In this document: in pieces, positions 32,080-41,528 of the stretch | Position numbering within the stretch: the first letter of the stretch is position 1 | How the letters are laid out: the number at the start of each line of letters is the position of its first letter | NCBI RefSeq assembly: GCF_000712055.1 | Contig: NZ_JOOA01000002.1 | Span: 1,488,001-1,552,000 of the forward strand | Direction of reading: 5' to 3' | Length of the DNA: 64,000 nt | Origin: Ruminococcus sp. HUN007 | Lineage (GTDB): Bacteria; Bacillota; Clostridia; Oscillospirales; Ruminococcaceae | Translations under genes and position numbers: made by a program | The notes under the pieces: generated by a model | Database searches by the model: none | What the model was told of the DNA's origin: nothing | Seen by the model: only the letters and a program-made list of their open reading frames with translations

Positions 32080-34716
32080 TCAGAACTTTGTGATCTTCTT
32101 TGAAATGTACTGTCTGATAGTTGCGAGGTCTGTAAGAGCAACCTTTCCGTCCTTGTCAACGTCTGCGTTCTTTGCAGCATCGCCTTTGAGTTCCTTCTTG
32201 TCAACGAGGCTGAGTGAAAGAACTGAAAGGTCTGTTACGTCGATCTTGCCGTCAAGATTTACGTCGCCGAGAGTTACAGCAAATGTTGCTCCACCTTGAC
32301 TGTTATTGTTTGCTGTCGGATCTGCAGACTTTACAGGATCAGCTGTTGGCTTTGCTGTCGGAGTTGCAGCCGGTGTTTCAGTTGCCTTGGCTGTTGCAGT
32401 AGCAGTTGGCTTGACTGTTGGTGTGGCTGTTGTCTTTGCCGTTGCTGTTGCTGTAGGCTTCGGTGAAGGTGATGTCTTCTTTGTCGGCTTTGGTGAAGGT
32501 TCTGCTGAAGGGATCTCAGCAACTGTTCCGTCAGGTTCTGTACCGCCTACGAGAACACCGTCATCGTAAACGCAGATACGGTCATTTCTTACTTCGTTTC
32601 CGTTGCCGAAGAATGCGTCATCTTCCTTGAAGATCTTGAGTTCCTCGTAGCTCCAGTCGTTCTTCGGATCCCACTTGTCGCCGTAGTAGAGACCAACGAT
32701 GAACTGATACTTCTTGCCTGAGTTAGCAATGTTGTAGCCGTCCCATGCAATATCTACATAGTATGTATCAGGTACCTTGTCATACTTGAACGGACCTGTA
32801 AGAATACCGTCAGCTGTTTCAACTTCAGCTGAAGACTGGTCGTAGAGTTCCTTTGCTGTATTAACTGCTTCGATACCGCCTGCTACTTCCTTTACATTAA
32901 AGTAGTAACGTACTGAGATCTTGTCAGAAGGCTTGTTTGAACCTGTCATTACCTTGAATGATACCTTTGTAACACCTGCGCCGTCAGCGTTGATGTCATC
33001 GATACCGCAGGCTTCGATCCAGTAGCCGCTTGCTGCAGGATCACCACCGTCTGCTCCGCCTCTCTTTTCATCTTCCGGCGGGAAGTCAGGTGTAACGTGC
33101 ATGTCATCTGTACCGAAATATGTGTAAAGGCCAGCGCACGCACCTACGAATGCTGCGTTGTAGTCGATAGTAACTTCGTTTCCTACCCAGTCAGATGTTA
33201 CGTCTGTGTGCTTGTCGCTTCCGTCAGGACCGCCGGCAAGAGCACCCCAGAGGATGTGTCTGTGTTCACGCGGATCTTCAGCTTCGAGAAGTCCTGAAGC
33301 TGCTCTGTGGTGAGGATATTTTACTGAGTTGTCGTTGTAGCCGACAATGTAGCATCTCTTAAGCGGGTTGTCACCCATGATGTAGTGCATCTGGCCTTCT
33401 GCCCACTCACTGTTTTCGCCCGGCTTGCCGTCGTTGTGATACTTGTCGATGAGCATTGCGATGAGCTGCATTGCTGTGTTGTAACGTGCTGAGCCCCATA
33501 CCTGAAGGAATGCGTAGCCGCCAGGTGTTTCGAGACCCTTGTATATCTTCATGCACTTTGTAACTTCATCCCAGAAATCATCAAATACGTATTCGTTCTT
33601 GCCGAGAGCCTTTCTTACTACGTTTACGAGGTCAAGCTCAGGATGTTCCTGGTTGATAACTGCCCAGCGGAGGCCGGCACCACTCCATACGTCGTTCCAG
33701 CAGTATGCCCAGCCTGACGGTGCATAGTAGTCAAAGTAAGGAGCAGCTGTTTCAAGATATGAAGCATCTCCTGTACATTCATAGAGCCATGAAGCGCACC
33801 AGCAGAAGTCGTCTTCCCACTTGTTTGAGCTGTAGTACTGCTTAGGACCGTCACCGTTGTCTGATACTTCAAGTTCGTGTGATGTGGCAAAATCCCAGAG
33901 AGCCTTTGCGTAGTCAAGTGACTTCTTTGCGTAGTCAGGATCTGTTTCCTTGAAGTTCAAGTAGTTGATAGCAAGAGAAGCTGCTGCAGATACAACGTAG
34001 TCTGTCTGCGGCTTTTCTCCTGTAAGGAAGAATGCCGGTCTTGGCATTGAGTCAACTTCAGGTGATTCCCAGTAAGCGTGGTCGATGTCACCGTCGCCTA
34101 CCTGATAGCAGTGTGCAACTACCTTGCCGTCTTCGTCAAGGAATGTACACTTCATAAGGTAGTCGTTGAAGTAACGGATAAGTTCTTCGATATGGTCATC
34201 CTGACCTGTCTTCTTGTATGCATCACGGAATTCATAGTAGCCCCAGCCGAGTGTTGCAGCTGAGTAGTTTTCAGGCATACCGAATTCAACGTGGTCACCG
34301 GCATCGTGGAAACCGCCGGCTACGTCAACGCATCCGTCACCGTCCGGATCAAGATACGGCTTTAATTTTTCTATCTGTGCAGCAGAAAGGTTTACACCGT
34401 TGCCCTTGTCATCGATAGGCTGAAGAGGTACTTTTGCATCGTATGTATGACAGTTGCCGCGCCATGGAAGTCTGTTGTGGTCTTCTACTTCAGTACCGCA
34501 CATGTTTGCGTCATAGAAATACATTGAATACTGAAGAGCACGTGCGTAGTCGTATTCACAGTCTGAATAGTTTACTACTTCGCTGATAGGTGCTGCCTTT
34601 TCTTCAGTCTTTGCAGCATCGGCAGCAAGAGCCACTGATGCGCTCAGATTTGAAGCAAGGAGAAGTGCGCTTACAGAAACTGCTGTTGTCTTTGAGAATA
34701 ATTTTTTCTGTTCCAT
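32080..34716 (-). CDS. GH9 cellulase with CBM3 and dockerin (1)
   Basis: An 878-aa secreted enzyme. A signal peptide is followed by a GH9 catalytic domain starting DYARALQYSMYFYDANMCG, with the DAGDH motif of the catalytic aspartates near residue 139 and the end NEVTIDYNAAFVGACAGLY near 517, where the catalytic Glu lies. A CBM3-type module (about 565-735; SVRYYFNVKEV, YYVDIAWDGYNIANSGKKYQF) assists processive cutting in such enzymes. A Thr/Pro/Ala linker leads to a two-repeat dockerin (DVNLDGKIDVTDLSVLSLSL; DVDKDGKVALTDLATIRQYI). It hydrolyses beta-1,4-glucan while docked to a cohesin. A TATAAT lies at 34771-34776 on the minus strand. It is a close relative of the next gene. Confidence 0.95.
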   Translation of the reverse strand: MEQKKLFSKTTAVSVSALLLASNLSASVALAADAAKTEEKAAPISEVVNYSDCEYDYARALQYSMYFYDANMCGTEVEDHNRLPWRGNCHTYDAKVPLQPIDDKGNGVNLSAAQIEKLKPYLDPDGDGCVDVAGGFHDAGDHVEFGMPENYSAATLGWGYYEFRDAYKKTGQDDHIEELIRYFNDYLMKCTFLDEDGKVVAHCYQVGDGDIDHAYWESPEVDSMPRPAFFLTGEKPQTDYVVSAAASLAINYLNFKETDPDYAKKSLDYAKALWDFATSHELEVSDNGDGPKQYYSSNKWEDDFCWCASWLYECTGDASYLETAAPYFDYYAPSGWAYCWNDVWSGAGLRWAVINQEHPELDLVNVVRKALGKNEYVFDDFWDEVTKCMKIYKGLETPGGYAFLQVWGSARYNTAMQLIAMLIDKYHNDGKPGENSEWAEGQMHYIMGDNPLKRCYIVGYNDNSVKYPHHRAASGLLEAEDPREHRHILWGALAGGPDGSDKHTDVTSDWVGNEVTIDYNAAFVGACAGLYTYFGTDDMHVTPDFPPEDEKRGGADGGDPAASGYWIEACGIDDINADGAGVTKVSFKVMTGSNKPSDKISVRYYFNVKEVAGGIEAVNTAKELYDQSSAEVETADGILTGPFKYDKVPDTYYVDIAWDGYNIANSGKKYQFIVGLYYGDKWDPKNDWSYEELKIFKEDDAFFGNGNEVRNDRICVYDDGVLVGGTEPDGTVAEIPSAEPSPKPTKKTSPSPKPTATATAKTTATPTVKPTATATAKATETPAATPTAKPTADPVKSADPTANNNSQGGATFAVTLGDVNLDGKIDVTDLSVLSLSLVDKKELKGDAAKNADVDKDGKVALTDLATIRQYISKKITKF

Positions 34717-34898
34717 TTTCTGTTCCTTTCAAAACAATATATCGTTTTCGTACAGCCGCAAAACGGCCGCATTATACCCTACATTAAAATTTTAACATGA
34801 TTCTGCGTGAAAGTAAATGAATAATACTGCTTATTTTGCATAGCGTTTTATGTACAACTGATAAAAAACAGTATTTTTTTCATATGGCAATCGCATAA

Positions 34899-37448
34899 TC
34901 AGCCCAGTTTCGTTATCTTTTTAGAGAGATACTGTCTGAGGGTGGCGAGGTCGGTGAGGTTTACTTTGCCGTCTCCGTCGACGTCGGCATTAGTTTTGGA
35001 ATTGCCCTTAAGTTCGGTCTTGTCAACGAGGCTTAATGCGAGTACTGTAAGGTCTGTTATATCGACTGTTCCGTTTATGTCGACATCACCCTTGAGATCT
35101 GCAGGCGGGAATGTTCCAGGTGTAGCATCAGGTGAAGGGCTCGACTTCGGAGTTTCACTTGTTTTCGGAGTTGTTGTCGGTGACGCTGTTGCCTTTGGAG
35201 TCGTTGTCGGCTTTGGTGATGCTGTTGCCTTTGCTGTTGCTGTAGGCTTTGGTGATGCTGCCGCCTTAGGTGCATTGTCCGGAGTGGTTCCGTCCGGTTC
35301 AGTACCGCCTACAAGAACTCCGTCATCGTAAACACAGATATATTCGCACTTTTCAACTGTTCCCTTGAAAGGATCATCAACTTCCTTAAGATCCTGATGG
35401 CTCCAGTCGTCGGTCGGATCCCATGAGTTGCCCCATGCATATGTTCCGAGAACGAACTGGTACTTCTTGTTTGAGTTGGCGATTGCATAGTCATCCCAGG
35501 CCACTTCAACGTAATAGATGTTATCCTTGTACTGTATCGGTTTTGAAAGTGTCGCCGGATGGTCAGCTTCTATCTCAGCCTGGTCATAGAGCTTTCTTAA
35601 GGTAAGCTCCTTTTCGCCGATGGATGACATTCCTGTGATGTCGAAATAATATCTTACCGAGATCGACTTTGAAGGCTTGGCAGCTGTTGAACGCACGTAG
35701 AGTGTGACCTCGCTTGCCTTCGGGCCGTCGTCCTGAACAACGTCAACAACGAATGCATCGCACCAGTACCTGCTTGTAGGAGTTATTTCAGAAGGATCGG
35801 ACGGTTCGTCGCTCTTTTCCTCCGGCGGAGGCGGGAAGTCCGGTGTCACCTTCATGGAATCATCACCGAAATAGTGGTAAAGACCTGCACAGGCACCTAC
35901 GAAAGCTGCGTTGTAGTCGATAGTAACTTCGTTGTAGATGTAGTCGGCAGTAACGTCGATATGATTGTCATCGAGGTCAGGTCCGCCTACCAGTGCTCCG
36001 TAGAGAATGTAACGCTGTTCGTCAGTGTCCTCACACTTTGAAAGACCTGAAGATGCTCTGTGATGAGGGAAACGTGCCGATGTTTCGTTGTATCCGACAA
36101 TGTAGCAGCGGTTAAGCGGATTCTCGCCGAGCAGGTAGTCCATCTGTGACTTTGCCCACTCACCGTACTTTGAAGTCTTGTCACCGTGATATTTATCATA
36201 AACAAGAGCAAGGAACTGGGTTGCTGTATTGTAACGTGCAGAACCCCACTGACTGAGGAATGAATAGCCTGCCGGGCTTACCTTCGGAGTGTTTCCTGTC
36301 ATCCAGTTGTCGATGAGCTTTGCTATCTGGCTCCACCAGTCGACTTCTTCGTATGCGGTCTTGTTCTGGAGTTTCTTGTATTTTTCAACCCATTCAGTGC
36401 TTTCAAGTCCTACGCTGTTTGTTACCTTCTTTCCGTAAAGGTCGTCAGCCTGGGCAAGCATTGTAAGAACTGCTGCCCATGTGTCGTTCCAGCAGTATGT
36501 CCAGCATGAAGGAGCGTAGTAGTCAACAAGGCTTAAAACTATGTCAAGATATTTTTCATCTTTTGTTGCATGGTAAAGGCTGATAGCTGCGTAGCAGTAG
36601 TCATCCTCCCACTTTGTTGATGTGTAGTATCCCTTGCCGCCTTCCTTGTTTACGGCCTTTTCGTCGGCACGTTCAGCAAATTCGAAGAGTGCAAGCGAGT
36701 ACTTGAGGCACTTCTCGGCATACTCAGGATCTGAGTCTTTAAATACGAGATATGCCATGGTGAGTGAAGCGGAAGTGATCGACAGAACGTCTGTAGAAAC
36801 CAGTTCATCTGTTGCGAACCAGCCCATACGCGGCATTTCGTCAACTTCCGGTGCGTTCCAGTACTGATGGTCAATGTCACCGTCACCTACCTGATAGCAG
36901 AATGCGACAGCTTTTCCGTCCTCATCAAGATAGGTACACTTCATGTAGTAGTCGTTGAAATATCTTATAATAGTTTCAGCGTGATCGTCCTGGCCTGTTG
37001 CCTTGTAGGCATCCATGAATTCGTAGTAGCCCCAGCCGACAGCTGCACCGGAATATCCTTCAGGCATACCGAATTTTACGTGGTCACCGGCATCGTGGAA
37101 ACCGCCTGCGACATCAACACATCCGTCACCGTCCGGGTCAAGGACGTCCTTGTTTTTTGCGATAAACTCCGCTGACATATTTGTGTTTTCGTCATCGAGC
37201 GGGAGCTTTGCATCGTATACGTGACAGTCATCACGCCAAGTGTATCTCGTATTCTCGCCTACTTCAGTTCCGCACATGTTTGCGTCGTAGAAATACATTG
37301 AATACTGAAGGGCTTTGGCATAGTTCTTTTCAACCTCTGCTGCATTTACTGAAGCTATGCCTGCCGGAAAATACGCTGCAGCCTGTCCAAGGAGCACGAG
37401 GCTTGTAACTGCCGCCTTGATTCTGAGCGCATTGTTTCTGTTGTCCAT
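34899..37448 (-). CDS. GH9 cellulase with CBM3 and dockerin (2)
   Basis: An 849-aa tandem paralogue with the same order: signal peptide, GH9 domain (YAKALQYSMYFYDANMCG; DAGDH near 119; NEVTIDYNAAFVG near 510), CBM3-type module (SVRYYFDITGM, YYVEVAWDDYAIANSNKKYQF), Thr/Pro/Lys linker and a two-repeat dockerin (DVDINGTVDITDLTVLALSL; DVDGDGKVNLTDLATLRQYL). The catalytic domain has extra loops compared with copy 1 (around SVGLESTEWVEKYKKL), so the cutting mode may differ. The dockerin helices match those of copy 1 and the GH48 enzyme, suggesting the same cohesin partner. Transcription is probably separate from copy 1, with 182 bp between them. Confidence 0.95.
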   Translation of the reverse strand: MDNRNNALRIKAAVTSLVLLGQAAAYFPAGIASVNAAEVEKNYAKALQYSMYFYDANMCGTEVGENTRYTWRDDCHVYDAKLPLDDENTNMSAEFIAKNKDVLDPDGDGCVDVAGGFHDAGDHVKFGMPEGYSGAAVGWGYYEFMDAYKATGQDDHAETIIRYFNDYYMKCTYLDEDGKAVAFCYQVGDGDIDHQYWNAPEVDEMPRMGWFATDELVSTDVLSITSASLTMAYLVFKDSDPEYAEKCLKYSLALFEFAERADEKAVNKEGGKGYYTSTKWEDDYCYAAISLYHATKDEKYLDIVLSLVDYYAPSCWTYCWNDTWAAVLTMLAQADDLYGKKVTNSVGLESTEWVEKYKKLQNKTAYEEVDWWSQIAKLIDNWMTGNTPKVSPAGYSFLSQWGSARYNTATQFLALVYDKYHGDKTSKYGEWAKSQMDYLLGENPLNRCYIVGYNETSARFPHHRASSGLSKCEDTDEQRYILYGALVGGPDLDDNHIDVTADYIYNEVTIDYNAAFVGACAGLYHYFGDDSMKVTPDFPPPPEEKSDEPSDPSEITPTSRYWCDAFVVDVVQDDGPKASEVTLYVRSTAAKPSKSISVRYYFDITGMSSIGEKELTLRKLYDQAEIEADHPATLSKPIQYKDNIYYVEVAWDDYAIANSNKKYQFVLGTYAWGNSWDPTDDWSHQDLKEVDDPFKGTVEKCEYICVYDDGVLVGGTEPDGTTPDNAPKAAASPKPTATAKATASPKPTTTPKATASPTTTPKTSETPKSSPSPDATPGTFPPADLKGDVDINGTVDITDLTVLALSLVDKTELKGNSKTNADVDGDGKVNLTDLATLRQYLSKKITKLG

Positions 37449-37467
37449 TGCTCTTCATCCTTTCATT

Positions 37468-37487
37468 TATACTATATTAATAGTATA
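37468..37487. promoter_or_regulatory. perfect dyad in the leader of GH9 gene 2
   Basis: TATACTAT, 4 nt, ATAGTATA lies 20 bp before the ATG of the second GH9 gene. It could be an operator or an RNA stem close to the ribosome site. Confidence 0.45.
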
Positions 37488-37628
37488 TAGTGATCTGTAT
37501 ATCCGAAAAAATCCCGTCACTTTTTATTTTACCACATAAATGCGTGATTGTAAATCGACTGATGATTATTTGTGTACTTTTAACATCGTACAAATTAAAT
37601 CCTTTTCTTTGATATGTAAAAAAATTCC

Positions 37629-37692
37629 GCTGATCCGTTTACAGATCAGCGGGTGTTCAAGGAAATTCCGGTTGATTCAATCAAGCGTTTCC
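37629..37692 (+). repeat. short fragment of the palindromic repeat
   Basis: It reads CTGATCCGTTTACAGATCAG and then TTCCGGTTGATTCAATCAAG ending in CGTTTCC. This resembles the two ends of the palindromic repeat joined without its middle. It directly abuts copy D. Confidence 0.5.
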
Positions 37693-37696
37693 TTAT

Positions 37697-37805
37697 GGAA
37701 ACGCTGATTTATTCATAAATCAGCGTGGGGGTAAAGGCGAAGCCCCGTAAAATCACACCTCCGGAAATCCAGCGAAGCCGGATTTCCGGTTTAATCAGTG
37801 TTTCC
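37697..37805 (+). repeat. palindromic MITE-like repeat, copy D
   Basis: The ends GGAAACGCTGATTTA and AATCAGTGTTTCC match copy B. CTTAT or TTAT stands on both sides, as in copy C (reverse complement ATAAG). The interior hairpins are conserved. Confidence 0.88.
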
Positions 37806-37810
37806 TTATA

Positions 37811-39208
37811 TTATTTCATTTTTTCAGTAAGTTCTTTATAGTAAAGAAGTATACCGTTTTCAAGCGATGTTTTCTTTATGACTGTGTCGGTGTACACACC
37901 GTTCTCAACTATATAAAGCAAGCTGTCGTCTCCGTCCTTCTTGTAGAATTCAAGAACGTAGTCCTTTCCGTCCTTAATGTCGTAGACTATTTTAGCTTCA
38001 GGCTTCTGGCTTTTCAGATTGGTAAGCGTTGTTTCGCATACCTCATCGAAGCACATACCTGTTATTGCATTTATCATATTGTTGAATGTCTCAAGAACGG
38101 ATTCGTCCTCACGGTTTATTTCTTTACCGTTTACCTTGTATGAAGATGTCTGGCCTTCAGCAACAACGTAGTTGTATTCGATGTTTATCTCTGTTCCCAG
38201 TATATCCATCTCAAAATTACTGATGTTTTCAAAGCTCTCCTGATGGAGTCTTTTGTAAAGAATGTCTTCAAGCTTTGTTCCGAAGAATCCGAGTTCAGAA
38301 GTCTGGAATATAAAGATCTGGTCGATTGCTCTGTCGTATGCATAGATGTAGTTTCTGGCATCGTCATAGTAATTGCCGAAAATAACATTTACGCTTCTTT
38401 TGTCAGATGAAACTTCTATCTGGTAGGACGGATTGTCAAAACCGAATTTTTTCAGATCGGTAAGTTCCTCATTTATAAATGTAACACACTCGGCACGTAT
38501 GAGCATTGATGTTATCGAGTTGACACTTGACGCATTTACTTCTCCCTGAGGGAACGGTGATTCAAGCTTCCACTCGCTGCCGCTCTTGTTTATATCATAA
38601 ATGACCGTACCGTGATCGATGTACTTGAGATGGGTGATGTCATCGGTTCCTGAAGCGTCAAAAAGAAGCCGGTCCTTCATGTCATCAAGTTCAGCGCTTA
38701 TGCTGTCCTTAACATCAGAAGATACTATATATATAGTATCATTTCCTGCAGTCTTAAGATACCATGAGGAATCTCCCGGTACCTGTTTTCCGATTTCGGC
38801 TATGTATTCCTTTCCGTCATTCAGTTTGAAGCCCAGTCTGACCGGATCATTCAGTCCGTAAGCCGAAAGATCATCTCCACCGTTCTCGGTTACGATTTTT
38901 GTGGCATTCAGCTGGCTCATTCCGGTTGCCATTTCAACGATCCTGTCAGCACTGAATCTGAAAGGTTCGCCTTTTGTGATCTCCCAGCCGTTTCCGGTAA
39001 GCTGGAAATAATATTCGCCGGAACTGTTTTTCACGCTCATGCTGGTTATGTCCATCGGATCAAAATCAAAGATCTTAAGCTTCTGGATCTCTTCATAAGC
39101 TTTCTTCGCGTCATTGTTCTTCTTTACAAGTACGCCGAAATAAGCGCCTGTTGCAATAACTGCTGCAATAATAAGTCCGATAAGTAATTTCATGTACCGC
39201 TTTATCAT
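37811..39208 (-). CDS. DUF4340 domain protein of the Gld-type ABC operon
   Basis: A 465-aa protein with one N-terminal membrane helix (LLIGLIIAAVIATGAYFGVL) followed by an extracellular region with two DUF4340-type repeats (ISMSVKNSSGEYYFQL-like strands; YGLNDPVRLGFKL; SWYLKTAGNDTIYIV; FGFDNPSYQIEV). DUF4340 proteins are regularly encoded after GldG-like genes and are thought to work with that transporter at the membrane surface. It overlaps the GldG-like gene by 4 bp and is the last gene of a four-gene operon. Its function is unknown. Confidence 0.82.
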   Translation of the reverse strand: MIKRYMKLLIGLIIAAVIATGAYFGVLVKKNNDAKKAYEEIQKLKIFDFDPMDITSMSVKNSSGEYYFQLTGNGWEITKGEPFRFSADRIVEMATGMSQLNATKIVTENGGDDLSAYGLNDPVRLGFKLNDGKEYIAEIGKQVPGDSSWYLKTAGNDTIYIVSSDVKDSISAELDDMKDRLLFDASGTDDITHLKYIDHGTVIYDINKSGSEWKLESPFPQGEVNASSVNSITSMLIRAECVTFINEELTDLKKFGFDNPSYQIEVSSDKRSVNVIFGNYYDDARNYIYAYDRAIDQIFIFQTSELGFFGTKLEDILYKRLHQESFENISNFEMDILGTEINIEYNYVVAEGQTSSYKVNGKEINREDESVLETFNNMINAITGMCFDEVCETTLTNLKSQKPEAKIVYDIKDGKDYVLEFYKKDGDDSLLYIVENGVYTDTVIKKTSLENGILLYYKELTEKMK

Positions 39209-40704
39209 GCGTTATGCCTCCTGGCCCATACTATTACACCTGAAGCTGCAATAAGTACAGGTAATGCTATCATAATTACAAGAATAATGTTTCCTGTTTT
39301 TCTGTCAGGAATTGTTATGTAGTCTGTTGCCGATACCCTTGTAGGGAAAGCATCGCTGGAATTCACCTTGTCCATCCAGCTTATCGCTGAAAGGAAGAGA
39401 TATGGTCCGAGTGAAGCCGCACCGGCATCTGCTATCTCGCTGTTGAATTCATCACGCAGGAAGTCGTATGAACCTGAAAGGAAGAGCTTGCTTCCCCTGC
39501 GGGCTGAATCTTCCGCGTTAAGTGCTATAAGGTACTGGCCGCCCGGAGATTTATAGTCTGCATCTGCTCTGTTTCCTCCGTAGATCTCATCAAATGCAGT
39601 ATACTGGTACGACGTTGATTCATCGTATATCGATGATACAAGGAAATCCTGCTTAACTGAGTTTGTTCCTTCAGTTTCATCGCCGCTCTGAGTTGAATAG
39701 AAGCTGCGTGAGTTCGGCATGAAAAGTGTAGGCTGCAGACTCTTCAGAGCAGATGTGAAATCATTTTCCACGAACTGACAGAGAATTGCGTAACGGTCAT
39801 CTTTCCAGCAGTTTGCCGAGCTTGTTTCATAGATCCTGTTATAGTTCATTTCTACCTGATATGTTGCAAGAACAGCTTCGATGTTTACAAAAGCTGTCTT
39901 TGCTGCTACCGGAGCAAGAAACAATGAAAGATTTCCTCCGTCCGATGCATAGTCAAGGATTATATCCTTTTCTTCAGCAGTAAGATCCTTCTGAGGTGCA
40001 GCCATTACTACGGTAAGAGCATCTTCCGGTATCTTCTTTTCTGCCGCAATATCAAGAGTTTTCACTGCATAGTTATTGCCTGTCACTGCGCCGACAAGAT
40101 TGTTACATGTGTCCGGCTTCGCTTCGTCGTGTCCGGTAGTGAAGTAAACTGTCGGTGTGATACCGCTCTGCAGATAGCTTATAGCACCGAGAATTGCATT
40201 TTCTCCGTAGAACTCTACGCTTCCGGTCTGTTCGTTGGTTTTGAACAGAGTCATGAACTGGATCGAACGCTTTCTTCCGTTGCATTCAAGTACGATATCG
40301 CCTGCACTGAGATTCATAAGGTTGTCCGGATCGAGTTCCTCGACTTTTCCCGGTTCACTGACAACGTCTATTTCAGTGAGGTTTATCTTGTCGAACTTCT
40401 CCATCTGGCGCATGGTCTTAACAAACATGTCGGCCATCATGTATTCTGCTTCGCCCGGTTCAGATCCTTCGTAAAGAAGATCCATGTCATAGAGAACAGT
40501 CATGTTCACCGGCTTATCAAGCTCAGAAAGAGATTTTACAGCCGAATCACTGAGAGAATACGCACTGAACGGTGTTACATCAATCGTCTTGTCTGCTTTT
40601 GTAAAGATAAGATTAAGAGGTACTGCAACTGCAAGAACAGCAGCAGCAGCGATCCATGCGATGGTATTTATCTTCATTCCTTTTTTCATAGCCACGCTGC
40701 TCAC
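39205..40704 (-). CDS. GldG-family ABC transporter auxiliary protein
   Basis: A 499-aa protein with membrane helices at both ends (IAWIAAAAVLAVAVPLNLIF; NIILVIMIALPVLIAASGVIV) around an ABC_transp_aux/GldG domain. That domain shows FSAYSLSDSAVKSLSELDKPV near the start, TPTVYFTTGHDEAKPD and the VVMAAPQKDLTAEEKDIILDY segment in the middle. In Bacteroidetes GldA-GldF-GldG is tied to gliding; in Clostridia the same set is an ABC exporter of unknown cargo. It overlaps the permease gene and the DUF4340 gene by 4 bp each, so all are co-translated. Confidence 0.85.
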   Translation of the reverse strand: MSSVAMKKGMKINTIAWIAAAAVLAVAVPLNLIFTKADKTIDVTPFSAYSLSDSAVKSLSELDKPVNMTVLYDMDLLYEGSEPGEAEYMMADMFVKTMRQMEKFDKINLTEIDVVSEPGKVEELDPDNLMNLSAGDIVLECNGRKRSIQFMTLFKTNEQTGSVEFYGENAILGAISYLQSGITPTVYFTTGHDEAKPDTCNNLVGAVTGNNYAVKTLDIAAEKKIPEDALTVVMAAPQKDLTAEEKDIILDYASDGGNLSLFLAPVAAKTAFVNIEAVLATYQVEMNYNRIYETSSANCWKDDRYAILCQFVENDFTSALKSLQPTLFMPNSRSFYSTQSGDETEGTNSVKQDFLVSSIYDESTSYQYTAFDEIYGGNRADADYKSPGGQYLIALNAEDSARRGSKLFLSGSYDFLRDEFNSEIADAGAASLGPYLFLSAISWMDKVNSSDAFPTRVSATDYITIPDRKTGNIILVIMIALPVLIAASGVIVWARRHNA

Positions 40705-41432
40705 CCCCTGCTCCAGCGTCTTTTTTCAACTGAGATCATAGTCCAGCAGAGGAAAACGCCGATGAATGTAATATAGAAAACAACGTCTGAAAGTCGGAAA
40801 ATACCGGTAGCAAAGCCTTCAAACCTTGACTTTGGCGATACCGCAGCAAGCAGTGATGAAAGCACCGGCTTTTTCTGCATCCATTCAATTGTACTGAAAC
40901 GGTCCATGAACCAGAGAACGAGCATTGCTGCCTCGCCGAAGATAGCAGCGATGATCTGGTTTTCAGTAAATGAGGAAACAAGCATGCCGACTGCTATACA
41001 TCCCATACCCCAGAGGAAGAATCCGAGGTAGCCGCATACAAGGCTTCCCCATCTTACTTCACCGTAGATGGCTGTAAGTATCGGATAGAGGAAAGTGAAA
41101 GCCATGATCATGGCAAACACGACACCGCAGGCAAGGAATTTGCCCATTACTATTTTAAACACATTGAGCGGTGTTGACATGAGCAGAACTTCCGTGTTCA
41201 TCCTTCTTTCCTCGGCAAATGTCTTCATTGTAAGCATAGGAACGAGGAAGATGAAGTAGAAGAACTGATTGTAGAAAATTGCAGGAAATGAAAACTGCAG
41301 ATTGAGCTTCGTAAGCGAGGTTATCCACTGGATGAAGCTGAGAGAGTAGATAAGCACGAACAGCGCGCTTATCACATAAGCCAGCGGAGAATAGAAGTAC
41401 GACTGCACTTCCTTTTTGAATAACGAAAACAT
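40701..41432 (-). CDS. ABC-2 type permease (GldF-like)
   Basis: A 243-aa protein with six predicted helices and the ABC-2 pattern. It starts LFKKEVQSYFYSPLAYVI, has FFYFIFLVPMLTMKTFAEERR with the typical T-M-R-x-F-x-E-E stretch after the second helix, and ends with GFATGIFRLSDVVFYI. It forms the membrane channel for the ATPase at 41529. The spacing to the ATPase gene is 96 bp, and it overlaps the GldG-like gene. Confidence 0.88.
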   Translation of the reverse strand: MFSLFKKEVQSYFYSPLAYVISALFVLIYSLSFIQWITSLTKLNLQFSFPAIFYNQFFYFIFLVPMLTMKTFAEERRMNTEVLLMSTPLNVFKIVMGKFLACGVVFAMIMAFTFLYPILTAIYGEVRWGSLVCGYLGFFLWGMGCIAVGMLVSSFTENQIIAAIFGEAAMLVLWFMDRFSTIEWMQKKPVLSSLLAAVSPKSRFEGFATGIFRLSDVVFYITFIGVFLCWTMISVEKRRWSRG

Positions 41433-41528
41433 ATTAAAAATCCTTTCGAAAAATTACTGAAAAGTACCTTTTAAGTACGGAACAAAACCATGTACATCAT
41501 CCGGACCGGTCCTGTTCCATGCCGATTT

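Larger units (their letters stand above)
37449..37810. other. gap before the second GH9 gene with dyad and repeats
   Basis: It holds the dyad at 37468-37487, AT-rich sequence, a short repeat fragment and palindromic repeat copy D. No gene is seen. Confidence 0.6.
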
